Shown here: positions 1 to 4,844 of the stretch, piece after piece
How the letters are laid out: the number at the start of each line of letters is the position of its first letter
How positions within the stretch are numbered: position 1 is the first letter of the stretch
The notes under the pieces: model-generated
What the model was told of the DNA's origin: nothing
What the model saw: the letters and a program-made list of their open reading frames with translations, nothing else
Database searches by the model: none
Program-made: the position numbers and the translations under genes
DNA from: Rhodocyclaceae bacterium
Lineage (GTDB): Bacteria > Pseudomonadota > Gammaproteobacteria > Burkholderiales > Rhodocyclaceae
Direction: 5' to 3'
Assembly: GCA_030689585.1 (NCBI GenBank)
Contig: JAUYFZ010000184.1
Span: 1 to 6,901, forward strand
Length of the DNA: 6,901 nt

Positions 1-753
1 GATATAGCCCGTTACGATTTCCCGTGCAGCCGGGTTGGTAATCTGATCAGGGCCAGCATGATCCTTCTTCTCGTAACCCACGGCCATGCTGACGAGAATG
101 GTGGCAACCACGGTAATCAATACACTGGGTTTGGACAATACGGCAATTTTCTTCAATCCCAGCATAAGAACAAGGGCCAGAACAGACATGGCGAGTGTGG
201 GCAAATGAGTCTGCGGCAGGTACGTCATCATTTCCCAGATGTCTTTAAGGAAGGAATCGCTCCGTCCCTTGGGGATGCCCAGCAGCATGTCGAGCTGAGA
301 TAAGGCAATGATGATGGCCGCCGCATTGATAAAGCCGAGGATGACGGGATGGGAGACGAAGTTGACAATGGTGCCCAGTTTGAACGCACCCATGCTGAAC
401 TGGATGAAGCCGACAATCAGCGTGAGCAAAAGAGCTAACCCGATGTAATCATCCGTAAAAGGCACCGCCAGCGGCGTGATGGCGGCGGCGGTCATCAGGG
501 AGACGATAGCGACTGGCCCTGACAATAATTGCCGCGAAGACCCCCATAGGGCACCCAGAATGGCCGGGATGAAGGCGGTATAGAGGCCAAAATAAATCGG
601 CAATCCAGAAAGTTGCGCGTAGGCCATCGCCTTGGGCACCAACACCAAGGCACCGATAATGCCTGCCATGAGATCGCTCCGAAAGATGACGGAACTCATT
701 GGGAACCAAGACAGGAAGGGGAAAGCACGCAGAAGAAGCGGATTTGTTGACAT
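1..753 (-). CDS. SulP-family anion permease, N-terminal part (SulP1; runs off left edge)
   Basis: Reading leftward from an ATG at 753-751, the frame stays open for 251 codons to the window edge, so the C-terminal half (later membrane helices and any STAS domain) is not visible. The product is an inner-membrane anion transporter of the SulP/SLC26 family. The SulP signature is clear at residues 35-60 (ALVLVP, then AMAYAQLSGLP and GLYTAF), followed by the TM3 segment SGPVAIVSL near 78-85 and the NFVSHPVILGF block at 131-141. It aligns without gaps to the downstream SulP2 over about 179 residues at roughly 56% identity. One residue is odd: position 41 is lysine (codon AAG), where SulP2 and most SulP proteins have glutamine in TM1. 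An AGGA Shine-Dalgarno at 760-763 supports this start. The gene diverges from the carbonic anhydrase. The substrate is bicarbonate or sulfate; context favours bicarbonate, but this is inference. Confidence 0.93.
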   Translation of the reverse strand, partial: MSTNPLLLRAFPFLSWFPMSSVIFRSDLMAGIIGALVLVPKAMAYAQLSGLPIYFGLYTAFIPAILGALWGSSRQLLSGPVAIVSLMTAAAITPLAVPFTDDYIGLALLLTLIVGFIQFSMGAFKLGTIVNFVSHPVILGFINAAAIIIALSQLDMLLGIPKGRSDSFLKDIWEMMTYLPQTHLPTLAMSVLALVLMLGLKKIAVLSKPSVLITVVATILVSMAVGYEKKDHAGPDQITNPAAREIVTGYI

Positions 754-845
754 GGGAATTCCTGATGGATGAAGGAAATGATGCAAGTTACAATAGGAGC
801 ATTGCAAAGCGCATCATTTTATCCTTTTCGAGAAAGAAAAAATCC
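754..845. promoter_or_regulatory. Divergent spacer between SulP1 and carbonic anhydrase, with a 9-bp inverted repeat
   Basis: This 92-bp spacer must carry the start signals for both flanking genes. It contains a perfect 9-bp inverted repeat, AAATGATGC at 776-784 and GCATCATTT at 811-819, with 26 bp between the arms. Bases 799-817 match 13 of 19 positions of the dyad found upstream of the SulP2 operon, mainly TTGC, five bases, then GCATCAT. On the minus strand a bare GG-N10-GC arrangement (GG at 824-823, GC at 812-811) could be a poor sigma-54 site for SulP1, but the rest of the consensus is missing. A leftward TAAAAT (821-816) resembles a -10 box but has no good -35. No convincing promoter is seen for the carbonic anhydrase. 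Confidence 0.3.
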
Positions 846-1406
846 ATGATTCGTAAAAACCCCGGCGGTGATTTGCCCGTCATCCATGAATCGGCCTATG
901 TAGATGCGACCGCCATCATTTGCGGCAAAGTCATTATTGGTGAAAATGTTTTCGTCGGGCCTTATGCGGTGATCCGTGCCGACGAAACAAAACCGGATGG
1001 CACCATGGATCCCATCGTTATCGGTGCTCATTCGAACATTCAAGACGGCGTGATCATCCATTCGAAGGCGGGCGGGCGGGTAATGATCGGCGAACACACG
1101 TCGATCGCCCATCGCTCCATCGTCCACGGCCCTTGCGAGGTGGGGAGTCATGTCTTCGTCGGCTTCAATTCGGTATTGTTCGACTGCACCGTCGGCGACC
1201 GCGCTGTCGTGCGCCACAACTCGGTCGTCGAAGGCTGTCATCTCCCCGCAAACTTTTACGTACCCTCTACCAGCGACATCCATTCGGATGCAGATCTTGC
1301 CCACATCGAGCAAGTACCCTCCCACGTATCGGATTTCTCCGAATCAGTTGCTCAAGCCAATAACGATCTGGTCAAGGGTTATAAAAGGTTGCAAAACGAG
1401 TTTTAA
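846..1406 (+). CDS. Gamma-class carbonic anhydrase (Cam/CamH-like)
   Basis: The 186-residue protein is a left-handed beta-helix enzyme expected to interconvert CO2 and bicarbonate as a trimer with metal sites between subunits. Hexapeptide-repeat turns run from about residue 20 to 140, and a C-terminal helix follows. It matches the archaeal Cam subgroup rather than the generic YrdA/PaaY type. Candidate metal ligands are H72, H89 and H94 (in SIAHRSIVHGP). Other matching active-site residues are R44, D46 and E47 (in IRADE), N64, Q66 and D67 (in SNIQDG), and N172 in the helix before KGYK, equivalent to Cam N202. The acidic loop that carries Cam's proton-shuttle Glu84 is absent, as in the shorter CamH form. 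No signal peptide is apparent, so it is probably cytoplasmic. The frame is open back to ATG codons at 699 and 765, but homology begins just after 846. The ribosome site is weak (GAGAAAG, spaced long). It converges on the activator gene. Confidence 0.9.
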   Translation: MIRKNPGGDLPVIHESAYVDATAIICGKVIIGENVFVGPYAVIRADETKPDGTMDPIVIGAHSNIQDGVIIHSKAGGRVMIGEHTSIAHRSIVHGPCEVGSHVFVGFNSVLFDCTVGDRAVVRHNSVVEGCHLPANFYVPSTSDIHSDADLAHIEQVPSHVSDFSESVAQANNDLVKGYKRLQNEF

Positions 1407-1452
1407 TCAAGTGCCCTATTAGCGTGGAACACATTCCCCATCCCCCTCCCGG

Positions 1453-1473
1453 CCTCCCCCTTGAAGGGGGAGG
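1453..1473. terminator. Strong C/G hairpin between convergent genes, probable two-way terminator or repeat
   Basis: CCTCCCCC at 1453-1460 and GGGGGAGG at 1466-1473 form eight perfect pairs around TTGAA; the TT and AA can also pair. It lies 46 bp past the carbonic anhydrase stop and 5 bp past the activator stop on the other strand, so it is placed to end both transcripts. No clear U-tract follows on either side. The C-rich run just before it (from about 1437) resembles intergenic repeats scattered in many proteobacterial genomes, so it may be a repeat copy serving as a terminator. The family assignment is from memory and unverified. Confidence 0.6.
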
Positions 1474-1478
1474 AGCAT

Positions 1479-2849
1479 CTACTCCATCTCCAGTTGATAT
1501 CGCTTCAGTTTTCGCCATAGCGACACCCGGTCGATGCCCAGTATCTGCGCGGCGAGGGTCTGGTTACCTGCGGCTTCTTGGAGCACCCAACGGATGTAAT
1601 CGCGCTCCTGCTCTTCCAGCGAGGGGAGTCGGCCTTCCTTCTTTCGGAAGGTGCGAATGGCGAGATCGCGCAGATCGTCGGGCAGACTGGCGGCTTCGAT
1701 GCTGTTGCCGGTGGCAATGGCGATGCCGCGCTCAATAATGTTCTCCAGTTCGCGCACGTTGCCAGGGAAATCATAGGTCTTAAGAATCTGCAGGGTCTCG
1801 GCGGAAATTTCGGTCACGTTTTTGCCCATGCGTGCGGCGCATTTTTTGAGAAAATGATAGGCCAGAAGCGGTACATCCTCTTTGCGTCTGGCTAGCGACG
1901 GGATATGAAGATTCACCACGTTGAGACGAAAATAAAGATCCTGACGAAACTCACCCGTTTTCACCATATCAAGCACGTTTCGGTTAGTGGCAGCGACAAA
2001 ACGCACATCGACCTTCACGGGAGTGGTGGCCCCCAACGGCAGTACTTCTCGTTCCTGAATCACGCGCAGCAGTTTCACCTGCATCGAGGGTGACATTTCG
2101 GTGATTTCGTCGAGAAACAACGTTCCGCCGTTCGCCGTGACAAGCAGGCCCTTCTTCTCACCGACCGCCCCTGTAAAAGCACCTTTGGCATGTCCAAATA
2201 GCTCGTTGCCGAGCAGTTCCTCATTAAACGCACCGCAATTGATGGCTAAAAAAGGTCCCGGATTTTCCACACTACCGCGCTTGCTCTGATGATGCAGGTA
2301 GTGGGCGAACAGCTCCTTGCCGGTCCCTGATTCGCCAGTGATAAGCACATTGCAATCGGTAGGGGCGATTTGACGTGCCATGTCGAGCAGACGTTGCATT
2401 TCATCGTCCTGGGTGATGATGCGCACTTTGCCCTGATAGTTTTCCACCTGTTCACGAAGAGACTGATTCTCGCGGCGCAGGCGGACTTTCTCCATCGCTT
2501 CGGCCACCACCTTGCGCACTTCATCAAGACGAAAAGGCTTGGCGATGTAATAGAAAGCTCCATGTTTCATGGCCTCCACGGCTGATTCCAGCGTCGCATA
2601 ACCGGTAATGAGAATGACTTCTGTATCAGGATGACTGTCGCGACACTTTTGCAGCACCTGCAACCCGTCGACCTTTTCCATACGTAGATCAGTCAACACC
2701 ACGTCGAAGGGCTGTTTCGAAAGAAAGGCCAGCGCGTTGGCACCGCTCTGGGTGGAGGTCACTTCGTAACCCTCCTTCTTCATCACATGGTCGAGATTCC
2801 GAACAGCGACCTTTTCGTCGTCGACAATTAAAAGTTTTCCTTTGCTCAT
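1479..2849 (-). CDS. NtrC-family sigma-54-dependent response regulator
   Basis: The 456-residue protein is a complete enhancer-binding activator. The receiver domain (about 1-120) has the acidic pair D10/D11, phospho-acceptor D54 in LTDLRM, and K104 in the KPF motif. A linker helix (about 120-142) leads to the AAA+ domain (about 145-380). This domain carries Walker A GESGTGKE at 172-179, the sigma-54-contacting GAFTGA loop intact at 223-228, Walker B GGTLFLDE at 241-248, an arginine-finger region FRQDLYFRLN at 301-310, and the sensor-II region FPGNVRELEN at 361-370. A Fis-type helix-turn-helix closes the protein (about 427-452). The start has a good GGAG site (2858-2855) inside the end of the kinase gene, and the ATG overlaps the kinase stop as ATGA. 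With an intact GAFTGA it should activate sigma-54 promoters; the one at 4396 is the obvious target. The particular subgroup cannot be named. Confidence 0.96.
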   Translation of the reverse strand: MSKGKLLIVDDEKVAVRNLDHVMKKEGYEVTSTQSGANALAFLSKQPFDVVLTDLRMEKVDGLQVLQKCRDSHPDTEVILITGYATLESAVEAMKHGAFYYIAKPFRLDEVRKVVAEAMEKVRLRRENQSLREQVENYQGKVRIITQDDEMQRLLDMARQIAPTDCNVLITGESGTGKELFAHYLHHQSKRGSVENPGPFLAINCGAFNEELLGNELFGHAKGAFTGAVGEKKGLLVTANGGTLFLDEITEMSPSMQVKLLRVIQEREVLPLGATTPVKVDVRFVAATNRNVLDMVKTGEFRQDLYFRLNVVNLHIPSLARRKEDVPLLAYHFLKKCAARMGKNVTEISAETLQILKTYDFPGNVRELENIIERGIAIATGNSIEAASLPDDLRDLAIRTFRKKEGRLPSLEEQERDYIRWVLQEAAGNQTLAAQILGIDRVSLWRKLKRYQLEME

Positions 2850-4180
2850 GCTTTCTCCAACGGCAGACGGACGAAAAATGCCGTCCCCTGGCCTGGGTTG
2901 CTTTCCACGGCAATGCAGCCACCGTGCTCCTCGACAATTTCAAATACGATGAACAATCCCAGCCCCAAGCCATGTCCTACTTCCTTGGTGGTAAAGAAGG
3001 GATCGAAAATGCGGGGCAGGATGTTTACCGGAATGCCGTGACCATTGTCACGAACTTCGATTTCCACGGCCTCACCCCGACCAGAGCACTGTCCAAAGAT
3101 CATGGCAAGTTCTGAACCGGGTTGCAGGGACGCATTTAGACGACGTGCACTGATGCTGACCTCGCCGGCTCCCCCCACGGCTTCAACCGCATTGCCAATC
3201 AGATTGAAGAACATCTGCTGAAGCCGTTGTTTATCACCGACGACGGTCAAATCATCGGCTATTTGACGAACGACATGAACACGGGCAGGAACCTGCCCTT
3301 TGACAAGGCGCAGCGTTTCTTCCAGTAGGGGGGCCAACGGTAAGGTTTCCTTACGAAACTCTCGGTGGTGGGCGTAGTCGAGCAAGGATCGAACAATTCG
3401 ACGTGCACGCCAAGTTTCATCGTCAATCTGGCCGATCAACTCCTTTTGGAAGGCCGCTCCATCCAAGTTGATTTCCTCGGCAAGAATTTCGCAGGAAGTA
3501 GATATGTTCGAGAGCGGGTTGTTGAGTTCGTGGGCAACCCCTGAAAGTAACGTACCCAGTGCCGCCAGTTTTTCCGAACGCACCAGTTGTCCCTGGCGTA
3601 ACTCCATCTCGCGAAGCGCACGGTTGAACGTTCCGATGAGTCGCTGACCAATCACAATCACCAATACAACGACCGAGAGAACAGAAGCGATCAGCATCTG
3701 TCGATGGCGATCCAGCAAGGCTTGAAGTGCCTTGCGCTCGGCCCGCGCAAGTTCTTCAGCGATGGTGACAATTTCTTTGCCCGACTGGCGAATACGTGCC
3801 TCAAAGAGTTCATGGGGTTCAGCCGTGCGGGCATATTCATCCATGAGCGTGGCGTATCGTTCCAGATTGTGCGTTAGGTGGTCGATACGTGCCAAAGGAA
3901 AGATCGCCTCGAACGCACTGAACTCCTTCTGCAACAACGATCGTGCCAAGCCGACATACGAACGGTTTTCCACCAGATCAGCTTCCTGTCGGTACAAAAA
4001 GTAATTTTTCTCGAAACGACGAATTTCCAAGGAAAAGCCGAAAAACTCGCTAATACGTTCCCCCGCCATGATTTTCTCTTCAAGCACGCGCAACTCCAGA
4101 AAGGAGAGCACCGACAGTCCCACGACAAGAATCGCGATGGCGGCGTAACCGAAGGTGATTTTCTGGCGTAGTGAGTGCAT
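2846..4180 (-). CDS. Membrane sensor histidine kinase, partner of the downstream activator
   Basis: The 444-residue kinase should autophosphorylate and pass phosphate to the NtrC-type regulator that follows it with a 4-bp overlap. Helix TM1 spans about residues 7-29 and TM2 about 161-182. They flank a roughly 130-residue periplasmic region that looks all-helical, rich in Glu, Arg and Leu, with no recognised ligand motif. No clear HAMP domain follows TM2; a short helix leads directly to HisKA, with H217 in SGVAHELNNPL. The ATPase domain has the N-box FFNLIGNAVEAV (about 324-335), G1 DNGHGIP at 378-384, the F-box FFTTK at 395-399, and G2 GHGLGLGL at 402-409. The open frame continues upstream to 4615, but those residues are cysteine-rich, lack homology and cross the divergent promoter. 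ATG 4180 sits just before the amphipathic start of TM1. An ATG at 4222 is possible but lies within the activator-site copy. Ligand unknown. Confidence 0.93.
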   Translation of the reverse strand: MHSLRQKITFGYAAIAILVVGLSVLSFLELRVLEEKIMAGERISEFFGFSLEIRRFEKNYFLYRQEADLVENRSYVGLARSLLQKEFSAFEAIFPLARIDHLTHNLERYATLMDEYARTAEPHELFEARIRQSGKEIVTIAEELARAERKALQALLDRHRQMLIASVLSVVVLVIVIGQRLIGTFNRALREMELRQGQLVRSEKLAALGTLLSGVAHELNNPLSNISTSCEILAEEINLDGAAFQKELIGQIDDETWRARRIVRSLLDYAHHREFRKETLPLAPLLEETLRLVKGQVPARVHVVRQIADDLTVVGDKQRLQQMFFNLIGNAVEAVGGAGEVSISARRLNASLQPGSELAMIFGQCSGRGEAVEIEVRDNGHGIPVNILPRIFDPFFTTKEVGHGLGLGLFIVFEIVEEHGGCIAVESNPGQGTAFFVRLPLEKA

Positions 4181-4213
4181 CAACCCAAAAATTCGAGCAA
4201 GTCGCCTCGACGA

Positions 4214-4232
4214 AAATTGCATTATGCAACAT
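4214..4232. promoter_or_regulatory. Second, degenerate copy of the activator dyad (candidate UAS2)
   Basis: Aligned on the centre, this 19-bp stretch keeps TTGC (4217-4220), a 5-bp spacer, and the full right arm GCAACAT (4226-4232). Only the two outer left-arm bases at 4215-4216 differ within the arms from the perfect copy at 4302-4320. The centres lie 88 bp apart, about 8.4 helical turns. Paired upstream sites are usual for NtrC-type hexamer assembly. The binding protein is inferred to be the adjacent regulator. Confidence 0.5.
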
Positions 4233-4250
4233 ATGACCGTGATGACGCAA
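4221..4250 (-). promoter_or_regulatory. Candidate sigma-70 promoter for the kinase-activator operon
   Basis: Reading leftward, TTGCGT (4250-4245) and CATAAT (4226-4221) are separated by 18 bp. The -10 matches consensus at five of six bases; the -35 is poor, matching only TTG. Initiation would fall near 4213, giving a leader of about 33 nt to the kinase ATG at 4180. The -10 lies inside the second dyad copy, so bound regulator could repress its own operon. This is a weak motif call with a suggestive position. Confidence 0.35.
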
Positions 4251-4261
4251 CAACTGCAACA
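4247..4261. repeat. Two direct GCAACA half-sites
   Basis: GCAACA occurs at 4247-4252 and again at 4256-4261, with a 9-bp period. Each equals most of one arm of the dyad at 4302-4320 but has no partner arm at the correct spacing. A third lone GCAACA occurs at 4379-4384, just upstream of the -24 element. They may be accessory half-sites for the same regulator or chance. Confidence 0.3.
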
Positions 4262-4301
4262 CCCCGTTAAATCCTGTGGAATCACCGGTTTGCGCAATGC
4301 G

Positions 4302-4320
4302 ATGTTGCATATCGCAACAT
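4302..4320. promoter_or_regulatory. Perfect 7-5-7 dyad, candidate enhancer site (UAS1) for the NtrC-type regulator
   Basis: ATGTTGC (4302-4308) and GCAACAT (4314-4320) are exact inverted repeats around ATATC. The centre, 4311, is about 99 bp upstream of the -12 GC and about 110 bp upstream of the expected start point, the usual range for sigma-54 enhancers. The next gene on the other side encodes a regulator with a Fis-type helix-turn-helix and an intact GAFTGA loop, so local control is the simplest reading. An 8-bp palindrome, TTGCGCAA, at 4290-4297 lies close by. Confidence 0.7.
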
Positions 4321-4395
4321 TTTGTACGCAGATGCTTATTGCATTCCAGCAGTAATCCTTGCATGTATTCAAAGGGTTGCAACAAGCTATCGGGC

Positions 4396-4411
4396 TGGCA
4401 TAGAACTTGCA
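4396..4411 (+). promoter_or_regulatory. Sigma-54 (-24/-12) promoter of the usp-sulP2-hyfB operon
   Basis: TGGCATAGAACTTGCA fits the RpoN consensus TGGCAYR-N4-TTGCW at every fixed position. The invariant GG (4397-4398) and GC (4409-4410) are separated by exactly 10 bp. Transcription would begin near 4421-4423, leaving a leader of about 33 nt before the ATG at 4455. With the enhancer-like dyads upstream and a sigma-54 activator gene next door, the call is strong for a sequence-only prediction. Confidence 0.85.
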
Positions 4412-4454
4412 ATGATTCCAACCTATCTGTATTCCATGGAAATGAATCATCACA

Positions 4455-4844
4455 ATGTCTGAACGCAAAATACTGCTCGCTGTCCGTGAAGGCCATGTTG
4501 ATTCGCGCCTTCTGGTTTCCGCTCGCAGTCTTTGCCAGAGGATGGACGCTGATCTGGATGTTCTTTTGCTCGCCACAGGCGAAAACATGCCTTCCGAATT
4601 GGAATCTTTCATCAAAACCCTTCGAGATGAAGGCGTGGCCTACACGCTGTCCCGAAATCCCCTGCTACGCCGACGCGACATCGTTCAATACGCCAATACC
4701 CATGAATGCATCGCCACTGTCGTCATCGACTCGCTGGAAGGATGGGAAACCGTCGCTGCTGATCGGGCCTCTGATCCGTGGTCGAAACTCGCTTGCCCAC
4801 TGGTCACGGCTGCACCTAAAACCACAGAAAACCAATCGTCATGA
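4455..4844 (+). CDS. Small UspA-like protein, first gene of the SulP2 operon
   Basis: The 129-residue soluble protein looks like a divergent universal-stress-protein (UspA) fold. A first strand KILLAVREG (5-13) is followed by a helix (about 15-31), a strand DVLLLAT (35-41), a helix ELESFIKTLRDEG (48-60), a helix IVQYANTHEC (76-85), and a strand TVVIDS (88-93). The ending SKLACPLVTA (110-119) resembles the usual UspA last strand. The ATP-binding GxxG-x9-G(S/T) signature is not visible, so it probably does not bind ATP in the classic way. Its stop overlaps the SulP2 start as ATGA, which implies translational coupling and perhaps a physical or regulatory link to the permease. The ribosome site is weak (GGAAATGA, spaced long). 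Family placement rests on fold pattern only; its function is unknown. Confidence 0.75.
   Translation: MSERKILLAVREGHVDSRLLVSARSLCQRMDADLDVLLLATGENMPSELESFIKTLRDEGVAYTLSRNPLLRRRDIVQYANTHECIATVVIDSLEGWETVAADRASDPWSKLACPLVTAAPKTTENQSS

Noticed and set aside
449..709. Minus-strand 86-codon open frame
   Set aside because: It is a shadow of SulP1, whose real frame on the same strand runs from 753 to the edge and matches SulP throughout.
747..752. TTGACA, a perfect -35 hexamer, reading toward the carbonic anhydrase
   Set aside because: No -10-like hexamer follows at 16-18 bp, and the bases are part of the SulP1 start region.
699..845. 49-codon upstream extension of the carbonic anhydrase frame, with ATGs at 699 and 765
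   Set aside because: The extension overlaps the start of divergent SulP1, has no similarity to the family, and Cam-like sequence begins only after 846.
819..1325. Minus-strand 168-codon open frame opposite the carbonic anhydrase
   Set aside because: It is antisense to a well-supported gene, and its translation shows no recognisable domain.
1479..4180. Assigning the pair to a named system such as hydrogenase (HupR/HoxA), ZraSR or tetrathionate regulators
   Set aside because: The domains fit many NtrC-type pairs, and nothing in the sensor region or spacing identifies one by eye. No gene symbol is justified.
4181..4615. 145-codon upstream extension of the kinase frame to 4615
   Set aside because: It crosses the sigma-54 promoter and the Usp-like gene on the other strand, is unusually cysteine-rich, and the true N-terminus with TM1 starts at 4180.
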